DNA of 64,000 nucleotides from Nothophaeocryptopus gaeumannii (GCA_031771865.1 JASISA010000042.1:186001-250000), one strand, 5' to 3'. Numbered from the stretch's first letter, positions 1-10,990 are shown. Program-made: numbers and translations. Notes: a model not told the origin generated them from the sequence alone.

Positions 1-348
1 GTGGTCGTCTGTGTTGCGCAAAGCCTGCAGCGTCCAGCAACGGAAAGACATTGCACGGGGAAGAAAGGCTGAGCTCCAGAAGCAGGACCTCGGTGAGAGG
101 AGATGATACAGTGACGCGCCTTGGAGATGGAAGGGTTATATAGATAGAAAACGCAAACTTGACATTGCAACGACTACAAGCACCACACACTCTCTTCTTA
201 TTTACAGCGTTGCACATATCTCCTCAATCGTCAATTTTGCGAACGTGATGTCTCACTTACACATACCGCTCCAAATCTCCTAGGAACGCATACTTCTCGT
301 TCCTTCCTATTCGTCTTCAACTCACCTCTCAACATTCCTCCATCATCG
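1..348. other. intergenic, no gene seen
   Basis: No convincing open frame on either strand. A TATATA-like stretch lies near 131-137, but no gene start can be tied to it. Confidence 0.4.
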
Positions 349-537
349 TTAAGGCCCACCCTCCCCCTCAGGCTTCTTGAACGTCGGACTCCCCACAAGC
401 GCCTCCTTCGCCTCCTCCGTATCCTTCAGCGCCCTCGCTACCGGTCCAAGATGTGCGTCCATATGTTTACTCAAAGCATACGTCTTCTACTACCATCCGC
501 TCTTCTGCGCTTTGGTGGTCGCAAGATCGCTCTGGAG

Positions 538-1689
538 TTATGCGAGAAGAGCGCCTTGTTCTTTGAGTTGGGCTTGGAGTTGCAAAATGGAGACTAGCCC
601 GGATGGGTCGGAGGTGTTGATGTCGAGGGCTGAGCGTTCACTCTGGACTTCGACGAGTTTGTCATTCGATTTGGGATCCTGTGGTGCTGGCTTCTCTTCC
701 TCACCACACTCGGCACGGAGGGCCTCGCGTTCAAGACGGAGTGATTTGGGGATGTTTGTTGCCTCCTTCAGATCCGGAGGTGACATTTCCTCTCCGCTGC
801 GCTCGGCACGTAGGAATTCTCGTTTCAGACAGAGGGCTTTGATCTTTTCGCTCTCCTTTGGTTTCTCTTCCACCGCACCCGATGCGGGAACAGATGGCAG
901 TGGACCTTGTGGGAATGTGTGCATCGACGCCTTTGCGACTGGCGATGGATCCGGCGTTGGCTCCAATGGCTTCGACAGCGCTTCCTTGACCTCAGCGTAC
1001 GAAGCATGTCCTGTGATGGCCCGGCTCCTTCCACCAATCTGCCTCGCAATACTACAGACTGGCTCCTCCTCTCGCTTCGTCATGTCGTCGTTATCTTGAC
1101 GATGCTGGATCGTACGAATCTCAACACCCAAGAGTGTCATTTCCCTGATCCTGGCCTTTGCCTCTGTTAAGAATGTCTCGCGTTCTTTGGCAGATACTTG
1201 GGTAGGGAAGAGGTTGGTCGCTCGCTGGATCTGCAGACGCAAGAGTTTGCGAGCGGTCTCTTCTGCATTGACATTGCCGAACAAATTGTGGCTCAGAGCC
1301 GCAATTTCGAGAGCATTATTACGACAGTGTTTTTTGTCAGCGCCTCCGACTTTTCCGTGTGCCTGGATATCGCGAATCACTGTACTGAGGAGGATGATCT
1401 TATGAATACGAGGCTCGACCCCTGATGGTCCGGCCTTGAGAACCTGCCGCTTTTGGTCGAGAGGGCTTTCGAGCTCTTCTTCCTCGACTGCTGGCGGCCG
1501 AGATTTTCCTCCTTCCTTGTGCACCTTTGTAAGGGTTCCATCCTCCGAATCAGACAAGCTCTCCCTGCCCAGCGATGCCGTGTCAAAGGCGCTTTGACGA
1601 CTAGTCGTGATGGGCGACCCTGGTTCGCTCTCACTGTCAAGGAAAGATGTTGGCGCTGGCTCCAATTGAGCGTGCGTGGATGTTGCCAT
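538..1689 (-). CDS. hypothetical charged, largely disordered protein (383 aa), possibly C-terminally truncated
   Basis: Single open frame from an ATG at 1689. I recognise no family. The N-terminus (about residues 1-75) is Ser/Glu/Pro-rich. Residues about 90-200 are a helical, basic region with regular Leu/Arg/Ala spacing. The C-terminal third is Lys/Glu-rich, with two LRxEREALRAE-like segments and a coiled-coil-like end. There is no signal peptide or membrane segment, so it is probably nuclear or cytosolic (inference). After the TAA at 538-540 the same frame stays coding-like down to a TAA at 349-351. It is broken only by two adjacent TAG codons at 487-492. The extra tail, about 60 codons, continues the coiled-coil character. 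The annotated stop may therefore be a recent nonsense change, or the tail may be a spliced exon I cannot place. Confidence 0.6.
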   Translation of the reverse strand: MATSTHAQLEPAPTSFLDSESEPGSPITTSRQSAFDTASLGRESLSDSEDGTLTKVHKEGGKSRPPAVEEEELESPLDQKRQVLKAGPSGVEPRIHKIILLSTVIRDIQAHGKVGGADKKHCRNNALEIAALSHNLFGNVNAEETARKLLRLQIQRATNLFPTQVSAKERETFLTEAKARIREMTLLGVEIRTIQHRQDNDDMTKREEEPVCSIARQIGGRSRAITGHASYAEVKEALSKPLEPTPDPSPVAKASMHTFPQGPLPSVPASGAVEEKPKESEKIKALCLKREFLRAERSGEEMSPPDLKEATNIPKSLRLEREALRAECGEEEKPAPQDPKSNDKLVEVQSERSALDINTSDPSGLVSILQLQAQLKEQGALLA

Positions 1690-2913
1690 GGGGTCTACAC
1701 AGTCCCGCCAGCCGCTTCCGAGCCGCTCTGTATTGTTGCGGTCCCAGACCCAGGACTATCGCATGCTCACGCCCATTCCCAGACTATATCTAGGATCTCT
1801 TTTCTCATCGCATTTGCAGCCAAAGTATCCCGAAATCCTTACTTTATTGCTGGAATCTGGATTTTCTCAATGTTGGAGATCTCCGATCCCAAGATCCGGT
1901 CGATGGCACGACTATGCAAGAATGCGCGAAAAGGTTGGAGGAAGGGCTGGTGTTGGTGGAAGGGGTACTGGCAGGCACGAATCAAGCTTCGAAGAAGAAG
2001 CTTGGACATGATCGATACGTTCAATATGGGTATCAAAATCCGAAGCAGCAGATTCCAACATGGAATGCCAAAGACGCTGGCGCAGACGCCATTGAGCGTA
2101 ATCACGAGAGGAGGAAGGGATCGATACGAAGCTGGCCTTTGTATGAGGTCATCGGTGTACCCACCACTCTTCTGGAGACGGCGAGAGACCCTTGTTCAGA
2201 GCATCATCGTATGCCGCGAGGGAGGCTGTGATATCTGTACACCTGGTGTGAGTCTGGGCTGCTTTCCGTCTCCTTCATTCGCACGGGCCAACCTTGCGAT
2301 GGGTAGCTAGTTATCGCAGCAGCATCTGAAATGGACGAGTATGTTCGAATTGTGTGGCATTTTGTGCCATTCCACGCATACAGTACGTTTCTGTCCTCCA
2401 TTGGAGCATCCACTTAGCCCATCCCCAAAATCTCACAACGCCCATGCTTTGCTCACGTTGCTGCTTGCTGTTGACACTTGTGTTCTCGATAGCCGAATGA
2501 GTCACCGCTCAGAAGCAATAGTCACCCAGGATGCAATCGACGATAGGTACACTCGTTGGGCTATATTTACAATCCTAGGGCGGTACACTCACTTCTCATC
2601 TTGCTCGTCTCAATCTAATACGTGCAATCCGTCCAATAGACTGTTTAGATTTGAGTGTTGACAGATCTACGAGTGCAACTTCAAAGGAGTTTGGGCTTCG
2701 ACGACGAAAGGACTTATTCGAGCATCTCGACAAGCCACATACAGCTCTCTACCTCTGGCCAATAGGCTACCGAGGTGTTCCTCTCTTTTGAGAAAACATG
2801 GTGTACAAGGGACGCTTTCAGCGACCATAATCCTATTCACGCTCGATCATCGCAGAACGAACGTTTCCAGCCGTATCCAAAACTCGGACAAAGACCTCAC
2901 GATCCATCTCACC
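1690..2913. other. intergenic, no gene seen
   Basis: Several overlapping open frames exist but none shows consistent codon use, a domain or a signal peptide. Part of it is presumably the promoter of the minus-strand gene starting at 1689. Confidence 0.35.
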
Positions 2914-3018
2914 ATGCCTTCTACTCTACCTCTGTCTCTTCCCTCTAAGCTCATCGACGTCCCTTGAAACCTCACAACTCACACAAGTCCTCATTTACCT
3001 TCGCACAAGCCTGCATAA

Positions 3019-3318
3019 TCATTCACAACGCCATCAAGACGTGCCGCTCCCCACGGCTCCAACCCCTACGCCATCCTCAATTTTCAAAACCCCGTGGTCT
3101 TCCCAGACCGTCCAATCTCCTCTCTCTCTGCGTTCTCAACCACAGCGTACAAACACGCACGTACCTTCTCGGACATTCCAAAGCCCGCCACTTCACCGAG
3201 AAAGGTCATCGCGAAGAAACAAAAGAAGACCAAGACTAGAAAGGAGACGCCGAAAACTGATCGAAAGTTACGTGTCCGTGATGCTAGCGGGAGGGCGATT
3301 GCGGCTAGTATGCAGTAA
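3019..3318 (+). other. coding-like segment, very basic, possible gene remnant
   Basis: This frame is open from 3019 to the TAA at 3316 and encodes about 98 residues. The first half is proline/serine/aromatic-rich (a PYAILNFQNPVVFPDRP segment). The C-terminal half is a Lys/Arg-rich stretch. There is no ATG at its start. The nearest in-frame ATG upstream (2914) is separated by stops at 2965 and 3016. It may be a last exon or a decayed small nuclear protein gene; I cannot decide. Confidence 0.25.
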
Positions 3319-4328
3319 AGCAGTAGCCACGGGGATTAGTAAGACTGGGGTTGGGAAGAGGAAGAACAGAGTCCTTCAGAAGACAAACAAAAAAGAGCCG
3401 AAGAGAAACGAGGAGAATAGGCGAAGGGAGCCGATATGGGGAATACGAGGTTCTCGATGTAGGTCTAAGTCGAGAGTGAAGACGAGAGAACTCATACAGG
3501 AGGAGTCTGAGAGGGAATACCGTAAGAATCAGAGAAAGGATGGGAAGGGAATAAGAAAGTCTATATGCTATCGACCTCCTTACTGGGAGGAGTAGATTAT
3601 GAGATGGTGTGTTGTGTGGATGGGGGATTCGTATATGTTGATTAATTGCTTCTTTTCGTAGCTTCGAAACTTGAAGAGTATCAGTTTTTGTCGTTATTTG
3701 TTCGATAGCTACACGCAGTGATCTGGGCCCATTGTACCTCGACATCGACTATGAACAATGACGTCTTGCAGATGCAGCTCTCTCTTTGTCCACGCTTCAA
3801 CGACTTCCGCATCCGGAAACTTTACAGAGTTGGCGATGTGGTAGGTCGAGGATCTTAGTCTTGACCATGATGAAGAGGTGAGGTGAGAGGTTGGCACAGC
3901 TCTCACTATGAAGAAGTCGGCTGCGAAGAGGTGCCACCGTGCTGAAGACCCGAGACGAAGTCAGTAGCTACGCAATCCTGTCAGCTTCGGCCGAGTCATC
4001 GCCGACATCTCGCCCAATGTGCAGGGGCAGTAACTGAAACAGGAAATACAACATCATGTTTGATGCAATAAGATATATCAATATCATTCTTGAGGATGGG
4101 ATATGCCAAGTAGATTCGTTCCAATCATGCCAAACTCCGTTATCGCATCACATCGTGCTCAGTGCAGCGAGCTGTTGAGTAGATCGAGCGCATACAGCAT
4201 CCGTAGTAGTGACAAGCCATTTTGGGGGGTATCGCATTCCATATTCCAGTATTAGTCGTTGCTGTTTTCTCGTGACACCGTGAAATGCATGTTCTTCAAG
4301 CCCCTCATCTCTGCTACTAATCATCCGT
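3319..4328. other. intergenic, no gene seen
   Basis: The overlapping frames here are arginine-rich by-products of low-complexity purine-rich DNA (3340-3560). The right part is the presumed 3' flank of the minus-strand wall-protein gene ending at 4329. Confidence 0.35.
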
Positions 4329-5333
4329 TTACAAGAGGATGGCACCGGCAAGGACACCAAGCGCACCAGCAGCAGAGCCAGCCATAGCGAAGTTGGTGGC
4401 CTTGGCACCAGAGCCGGAGGTAGTGCTTGTGATAGTGTTGCCGTTCGAGTCAGTGGTCGTGACGGCGTTGGTGGCCTCGGCGACACGGATGCCGTACGAG
4501 GTGCTGACACCGGTGATCTGAGAGCCGGCGGAGTCGGTGGTGGTGACAGTCACGACAGAGCTGGCGGTGGTGGAAGCAGTGCAGCCAGCCCAGCTCGTCC
4601 ATGGGGCCGAGGTGGACCAGGAAGCATCAGTCCAGCCTGAGAAGCATTGTTAGCAACGCACTCGTGTTTCATCTTGTCAGGGTTGTGACTTACCAGACCA
4701 TGTGCTTGCCGGGCAAGCATCAGTGCCCCACCACGAAGTCCATGGGCCGTTGGTCCAAGCACCGCTGCTCGCCCATGGACCGTTACCCCAGCCATGTCGA
4801 CCTGGGCCAAAGCCTTGTCCGAAAGGTCCGTATCCTCCAGCACTGGCTCCGCCCCAGCCGTATGGTCCACCACCCCAAGCGCTCACAGCAGAAGCCCATT
4901 GAGAGTTGGTGGTCCACTGAGTTGGCCATGCAGAGCCACCAGTGAAGCCGTTGTCGCGCCACCAGCTGGCAGCCGAGGAGAGGTCGGATGGGAGAGGGTG
5001 GGCGGATGTGACAGAGTCCCACTCTTGGGTATTGGATGGACTGGCAGTCAGACCTGCGGCAGAGGTCCACGATGCGAAGTCGGAGAAGGCACCGGTTGGC
5101 CATGCGGCACCACCTGGTCCGTGTCCGCCATGCGCAGAAGCCCAGCTCGACCATGCGCTGGTAGCAGTTGGGACACCGTTCGCGCTTGCCCAGCTACTCC
5201 ATTCTGCGGTGTTGGTTGGCCAGCCACTGACGCTGTTGGAGCTCGCCCATTGTTGCCAGTTGCCTGGAGGGCCTTGTGGGACGGCGGCGGCGAGAGCGGT
5301 GAGGAGGGTGGAGGCGGCGATCGTTTGCTTCAT
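4329..5333 (-). CDS. secreted tryptophan-rich, probably GPI-anchored cell wall protein (315 aa, one intron)
   Basis: Exons 5333-4694 and 4636-4329 flank a 57-nt intron (GTAAGT...CTCAG), which joins G|GC as Gly. Residues 1-18 form a signal peptide (MKQTIAASTLLTALAAAVP). The mature N-terminal half consists of repeats built on the unit W-SSWASANG: WQQWASSNS, WSSWASANG, WSSWASAHG and later relatives, each about 17-20 residues with two or three Trp. A Gly-rich part (GWGGASAGGYGPFGQGF) and a Ser/Thr-rich stalk with TTTDSxGxxIT repeats follow. The protein ends in a hydrophobic tail (AGSAAGALGVLAGAILL) typical of GPI attachment. The repeat and tail are seen directly. A wall or surface role is inferred. 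I do not recognise a named family. Confidence 0.8.
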
Positions 5334-7136
5334 CGTGGATTACTAGTAGGTCGAGGATTGGTGGACGAGATCTGGTGGTAATACGCTGGACTGATAGACT
5401 GTAGATACGAGAGGAGGCTTGTGGTTGGCGGTGGTGGAGGAAATAATCAAACCTGACAGGTGGGCGACTATCTCATATATGGACTACGGGACAACGTCCT
5501 GGTGTGACCGGTTCCGTTGGTGAGAGTATGCCATAGTCTCTAGGACAACAGAGTGTCGGAGAATACGCGTCATGCCGGCAGCGTGGCACCTGCAGCAGAC
5601 ACTGCGAGTTGGGTGCGGAGGATCGACGACGACTGCGCCTGTCCGCGAATAATGCATTATGGCTTTCTTCGCCTCTGCAGGAAGAGGCTGATGGTGCGGA
5701 CGGTGCTGCTGGTGGTGGTTTCTTTGGTAGCAGCGTCAGAGTTGGTGATGTCCGTTTCACCCACCACAGAGCGAGAAGCTGTGGAGAAGGCTGTTCCTGG
5801 TCTATTCCTGGTCTCGGACGCGGAGACCCGAAGGCCCTTGCTCACATGGAAAGGCTTGGCTCGGCATAACACCAGCCTTGGCATGCTTCATTGTGCACCT
5901 GCGACAGCGATTCAGAGTGAAGGTGATGGAGACGATTGCGAGTACAAGTGAGATGGAAGTGAAGATGAGTGAGCAGTTCCACAGTACATTCATCCATCGT
6001 TGTGGAGTTCATTCAAGGCATAGCTCTACCGACACCCGGCTGGGCATTCACTTCTAGCATCAACCACGCCCGCGAACAATCGCTGTTCATCAGTCAGCGC
6101 ATCAAATATTGACGTGGAGTGGCCTCATCCATGGAAGACATCTCACCCAGCAGCGAAGATGCCTGCGCCCACCGATATGCGCCCAGGATGACAGGCTGAA
6201 GAGGCGGTGCGACTGCTGTTTGTGCCAACTTCGCCCACCTCAGCGCCATCCTTCGACCGAGCAACTGCAACCAAACTAAGCTGGACAGCGACCTCGCATC
6301 TTATGGTTTACAGCACAGAGCCTCACTGCTGATCTCTCGGCTCCGCCAACACACCCTTATAGCAGTAAGAGCTCAGGAACAGGCACGCCGGCTCGCTATA
6401 TCGAGTATCCGGACTCCGCATGTGAATCGAAGTATACTCTTTCCTCCGCCGCGAACTACATCACGTGGGAAGAGTTCTCCGGACTTTTCGGGTGACTGAA
6501 CTACTCCGACGCTCACCACATCATGACCTCACATGGTTTCACATCCGATCCTCTGCACGCTCCCCACAGCGTCGACTTCGGAAGACATCCGACGACTGTC
6601 GTTGACTCGTTGAATCGTGGAACCGAGAATGCTGTCATGCTAGCAGCCACCACGCAGAGAACACGCGGCCGTGCATACACACAGCTCCACAAGGCTGACC
6701 GCCACACAATGGTCAACATTGCCGAGTCCGAGCGAGCGAGAGAGGTGAAGTACTGCTGATAGAGCACGCCCTCCTGCTCAGCTGATCGCATCTCGAACGC
6801 ACTCAAGACACAGAGGCCGCGCGGACTTGTGATACAGCTACAGTGTTACAAAGCTGCTACGCGTATGATATACAAGGCTCGCCTGTCAGCAGTCAGCACG
6901 GCGAGCATAACCTCCCCAGGGCAGGCTTCATCCACGAGTGCGAGCTCCATTCAAGCTTCAAATGCGCTGGCTGACTGGTGGAAGCTTTCATCTCCCTCGA
7001 TACGCTTCGCAAGGTCAGCGCTCTCAGACTAGATACATGCCTGGCGTGACGAGCAACTGGTTTGCGACATTCACATGGACGCCTTGACTCGTGAAAAGGC
7101 AGAGATGTTGGCAGAAGGCGCAAAGCAGAGGCTTAA
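5334..7136. other. gene-poor stretch
   Basis: The left edge is the promoter side of the minus-strand wall-protein gene, with a CATATATG element at about 5474-5481. Between about 5500 and 7000 both strands carry short overlapping frames with no recognisable protein. A frame at 6829-7266 is coding-like but is broken by a TAG at about 7030. Confidence 0.3.
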
Positions 7137-7412
7137 TCGCACCGCACTACTTCGCAAACTGATGGAGCCGAGGTCGAGATCAATATTGAACTCAACAATT
7201 TCAGCTATATCCCAGACGGCCTCAAGGAACAAGGTGTGGTACCTCTTTGGCATGCGAAAGCTGTAGGTACGGTACCGTCGGTCATTGCAAGGTTAGACTT
7301 CGCCAAGGAGAGAGGTTGCACACCGCAACGAGGGTGCTACTGGGAGGGAAGCCTGGACCGATCCATCGAGCGGCTCGACCTCACGTCTTCTGCGCTGCGT
7401 ACGTGCGCTTAG
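7137..7412 (+). other. coding-like open segment without a start codon
   Basis: Open from just after a TAA at 7134 to a TAG at 7410. The translated segment has the composition of a globular protein (for example EINIELNNFSYIPDGLKEQG and PLWHAKAVGTVPSVIARLDF). It has no ATG and no match I recognise. It could be an internal exon or a relic. Overlapping frames on the same strand are also open, so the assignment is weak. Confidence 0.25.
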
Positions 7413-7581
7413 TTGCGACTATTGCGACTGGTACCACTATGACTGCTGCATCTGTCGACCACTTCGCCATGTGCGAATTCTAAGACACGATCATCGCGAC
7501 TGCAGGTCAGTGTGTCTCAGAGGAGATCAACTCTGCGTGTGCTCATCACCGTTGCCTGCGCTACATTACTTCCGATTACGC

Positions 7582-8685
7582 TCATCCTCCTACCTCGTCA
7601 AGCACTCCCTTATACCACTCCCTTGCAATCTTCGCCGCCACCGTCTTCCATCCGCTTCCCTCAATACCTATCTCTTCTCTGATGATCTTTTCCTCCGCCT
7701 CAATATCATTCTGCACCCACTTGATGAAGTTGCCAAGACTCTTCTTGCTTTTCTCCATTCCCATCTCATCGAGATACTCCAGTCCCTGCCGGAGCCGCGA
7801 CTCACTACACGCTGCCTCGGCATACAGTCTATTCCGCTCCAACTTCTCTTCATCAATCATTCGCACGGTGGGTACAGAACTGCGGAACTTGTCGCCCTTG
7901 GTCTTCAACCAGAAGTCAGACGAGCCTGGAAATCCTGAATCAGGGCTCGGCATCCAGACGATTCCTTCGCCTTCACCTGAGACGCCCATCGCTGCACCGT
8001 ATGGACACGATGCCGCGATCTGGTCGGTGAGGAGCATCGCTTCCTTGATGAATGTACGGCCGTCATTTACTGGGTCAAAACTGAGATGGAAGAAGCCTCC
8101 ACGGGAGATGCTATACAGATCAGCCTCTGGAATTTCGATGTCTGTGTACTGCTCCGGTGACTGCCAGACGCCATTGACCTGGACGCAGCAGAGGACATAT
8201 CGTCGACTGAGACATGAAAGTGCGACATTCTTCTGGATTCCGGCACCAATCCATTCGCCAGCGAGGATCACAGGCTCGTCCTCGGCAAGGTTCTGACCTG
8301 GATGTAGCTCACGCCACCTCTCAATCGCCAGTCTGCAGAGCTTCTGCACCTCGTGCGACCTTTTTGTACAGAACTCTGCGAACCCGTTGTTGTCGTCTTC
8401 TGGCGTGATTGTGCGGTTGCGGGACTGGAAAATGATCTCGCCAGTTGCTGGGTAGTACAGTATATCGGCGTGGGAGCCGTGAAGCTTCACTGTCCCTGTA
8501 AACGGTATCGGTGTATTTGAGGGAAGCTTCGAATCTTTCAAATGCTTCTTGACATTGTACAGGAGCTCCTTGAGATGGCCCGAAGTCTTCGGATACAGCG
8601 TCGTCGGTCGGTCGCCACTTGTTGTGAGGATCTCTTCGTCATTGTCCATGGGTGAGATCGGAGGCTGAGTCTCGTGTATCGCCAT
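7582..8685 (-). CDS. Rnl2-type (T4 RNA ligase 2-like) RNA ligase / nucleotidyltransferase (367 aa)
   Basis: Intronless gene. All the nucleotidyltransferase motifs of the ATP-dependent RNA ligase family are visible in order. Motif I is KLHGSHADI, with the AMP-accepting Lys at about residue 67. Motif III is LAGEWIGAGIQKNVALS (about 141-157), which closely resembles the T4 Rnl2 and trypanosome-editing ligase signature. Motif IIIa is RYVLCCVQVNG. Motif IV is GEGIVW (Glu about 240). Motif V is WLKTKGDKF (Lys about 261 and 263). The family seals 3'-OH/5'-phosphate RNA ends through an enzyme-AMP intermediate. The substrate here is unknown. The C-terminal helical part (EKSKKSLGNFIKWVQNDIEAEE) may be the RNA-binding domain. 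I chose the ATG at 8685, 33 codons before the conserved domain. An in-frame ATG at 8772 would add 29 residues. No targeting signal is obvious. Confidence 0.85.
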   Translation of the reverse strand: MAIHETQPPISPMDNDEEILTTSGDRPTTLYPKTSGHLKELLYNVKKHLKDSKLPSNTPIPFTGTVKLHGSHADILYYPATGEIIFQSRNRTITPEDDNNGFAEFCTKRSHEVQKLCRLAIERWRELHPGQNLAEDEPVILAGEWIGAGIQKNVALSCLSRRYVLCCVQVNGVWQSPEQYTDIEIPEADLYSISRGGFFHLSFDPVNDGRTFIKEAMLLTDQIAASCPYGAAMGVSGEGEGIVWMPSPDSGFPGSSDFWLKTKGDKFRSSVPTVRMIDEEKLERNRLYAEAACSESRLRQGLEYLDEMGMEKSKKSLGNFIKWVQNDIEAEEKIIREEIGIEGSGWKTVAAKIAREWYKGVLDEVGG

Positions 8686-9533
8686 TTTGATACCTGAGTG
8701 AAAGGCTGACTGCCAGGCAAGAATGGATGCTGCACAATTCGATATCGAGTGTCCATTCCCTTCGAGGAACACCCGGTGTAGTGCAACTGAGGTCTATATA
8801 CTCTCACATTCGACATTTTCGACTCATCGCTTGAGGACACAGTCATAGCCACATTCTGTCCTCACCACAATACCACATCGAACATTGGTACATGAAAGGC
8901 TTAGCCATTGAGGACATCTGAGTCACGTGTGCGGTCTCTCGGAATGGTAAGTCGATGGATCCTTCGCTCCAGTGGGCAATGTTGGGAAAGAGACAACGTC
9001 AAGATCGATTATTTTCATGCTTGACAACTAGACACACTTCGCAGCAAAGTCGATGCAGTCTGCCAAGAGACATCAGGATGTCTTCCCACTTCGAAGAAGT
9101 GCCATTTGGTTGTCTTCATCAAAGTCTTGGCAGGTACCAGCAATGAAACCATTCTACACTACTACAGTAAGGTTCGTCCGTTGCCGAGGTTGGTTATACC
9201 CATGTATCCACTCAGACGTCAGGGACGACATCACGCATACAGTATGGCTTCACATCTTCTTGAGGCAGTCAGACCCATTCGTGTGAGAATAGAACAGAGG
9301 CTGCGGGACAGCACGAGAGACAGACGCAAGATTTGGAACGGCAAAGACAGCACCGGAACCATCGAGAAATTTGGCATTCGATTGCAATCACCGGCCAGTC
9401 GAAAAAGTCCTTCTCGGAAACGAGGTTTGAAGAGCAAACGAAGCACCGGGACCGCAATCAAAATCCAGAGTACACCAGCTCGCCGGTGAAGTCCTTCCAA
9501 GCTTCGCCGAGCGTTCCTCAAACCCCCACCAAA
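8686..9533. other. intergenic between divergent genes
   Basis: Shared upstream region of the minus-strand RNA ligase and the plus-strand dehydrogenase. No convincing coding frame. Small arginine-rich frames around 9106-9489 are probably untranslated. Confidence 0.4.
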
Positions 9534-10523
9534 ATGGGCGCCCTCGCAAGACTCACAGGCAAAGTCGCCCTCGTGACCGGTATCACCTCCCTTCAAATTC
9601 TCCACAGGACCTCCCACTGACATTGTCTCCCCAGGCGCCGGCTCCGGTTTCGGTCGCGCCATAGCAACTCGCTTCGTCTCCGAAGGCTGCAAAGTCATCG
9701 TCTCCGACGTCAACGAAGAAGGCGCTCACGAAACAGCCGCGAAAATCGGAAAGAAAGATCAAACGCATGTTGTGAAGTTTGATGTTACTAAGGAAAAGGA
9801 GTGGAAGAGCGTAAGCTGCCCCAAGTACATGTGAAAGAAAGATGCTGATTTGTGTGTGTGTGAGTATTAGACGATCGAAGCGGGCGAGAAGCATTTCGGA
9901 AGACCTATTACGACGCTTGTCAACAACGCCGGCTGGGCCTACAAAAATCGTCCGACGCTTGAAGTCACGGAGCAAGATTTCGACCGCGTCTTTGAGGTCA
10001 ATGTCAAATCGGTCTTTCTCTCCATCCCAGCGATTCTGCCGAGTATGAAGAAGGCGGGGGGAGGGAGTGTGATTAATATCAGTTCCATCGGGAGTGAGAG
10101 GCCGCGGCCGGGGTTGGTTTGGTATAATGCGTCTAAAGGGGCTGTGACCAACGCCACGAAGGGGTTGGCGACGGAATTTGGTCCTGATGGTATTCGGATT
10201 AATGCTATTGCGCCTTTGCTCAGTGGGACGGGACTGTTTGAGCAGTTTGTGGGTGTGCCGTATACGGAAGAGAATGTGAGGAAGTTTGTGGAGGCGGTGC
10301 CGTTGGGGAGGTGAGTGGCGAGCATCGAGCACGAGCGATGGGTTTGAACGCGGCTTGAAAGCTGCGGGGGAGGTACTTGTAGAAGAGAGTGCGATGCTAA
10401 CTTCTGTGGAACAGGTTGACCGATCCGAATGATGTTGCGGCTTATGCGGCTTTCTTGGCGAGTGATGAGGGAAGTTTTATTACGGGACAGAATTTGATTG
10501 TTGATGGCGGGAAGGGAATCTAG
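9534..10523 (+). CDS. short-chain dehydrogenase/reductase (SDR), classical type (256 aa, three introns)
   Basis: Exons 9534-9579, 9635-9810, 9871-10310 and 10415-10523, with introns of 55, 60 and 104 nt (GTATCA...CCAG, GTAAGC...TTAG, GTGAGT...ACAG). The joined protein has the full classical SDR signature. The dinucleotide-binding TGAGSGFG is at residues 15-22, split by intron 1. NNAG is at 92-95. The catalytic Ser is in NISSIGS at about 145-146, and YNASK gives Tyr159 and Lys163. The C-terminus ITGQNLIVDGG is typical of the beta-ketoacyl-ACP-reductase-like and glucose-dehydrogenase-like clades. It should be a soluble NAD(P)H-dependent oxidoreductase. The substrate cannot be told from sequence. 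It has no biosynthetic-cluster neighbours. Confidence 0.9.
9851..9862 (+). repeat. (TG)6 microsatellite inside SDR intron 2
   Basis: Twelve bases of alternating TG directly before the TATTAG acceptor of intron 2. It serves as the pyrimidine/uridine-rich tract of that intron. Confidence 0.7.
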
Positions 10524-10984
10524 ACGAAGATTGATATGTACAGGGATGGAAGACGTAGGAGGTACGAATATTGAAATTCTGATGTCTGTCTGGAACACCT
10601 GAACGCTTTCCAAAAGACATGCTTGGACGGTGCGCTCGATCTCCACTTCCTTCGGCCTCGATGCTAACCTTCAAATGAGAAGAGCCTCGCGATCAGATCG
10701 CACTTCATTCTTCGTAGACCTTGCTATCGGCATCAACTGCAAGAACAACTTCGTCGATAATAAGCCGGAAATGAACGATAACCCCCTGCCGGCTTCCTCT
10801 CATGAGAATTAGGCTGTGGCAATACTTAGAGGCTTTGGAACTGAAGCCATACTGGACTACTGCAGATTCGAGTGTGCGCAATTGTCTCCTTCGCAGCGGC
10901 GAGCTAAGGAAAAGTGGAGCACGCGAACTACTCAGCTGGATGAACCGTCGCACCGGGTGCACGCACAATTCACGACAGCTCTGC
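10524..10984. other. intergenic, no gene seen
   Basis: 3' flank of the dehydrogenase and 5' flank of the dead secreted-protein gene at 11083. Nothing else is supportable. Confidence 0.4.
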
Positions 10985-10990
10985 TATAAA
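10985..10990 (+). promoter_or_regulatory. TATA box upstream of the dead secreted-protein gene
   Basis: A perfect TATAAA lies 98 bp upstream of the position where the start codon of the 11083 gene should be. A pyrimidine-rich stretch (TCTACGTTCTTC, then CAGTCTCA) follows. The promoter thus looks intact although the reading frame is broken. Confidence 0.4.

Noticed and set aside
3041..3595. A 184-codon Arg/Lys-rich open frame
   Set aside because: It is a purine-rich, low-complexity frame overlapping two others, with no domain or start support; the 3019-3318 frame is more protein-like.
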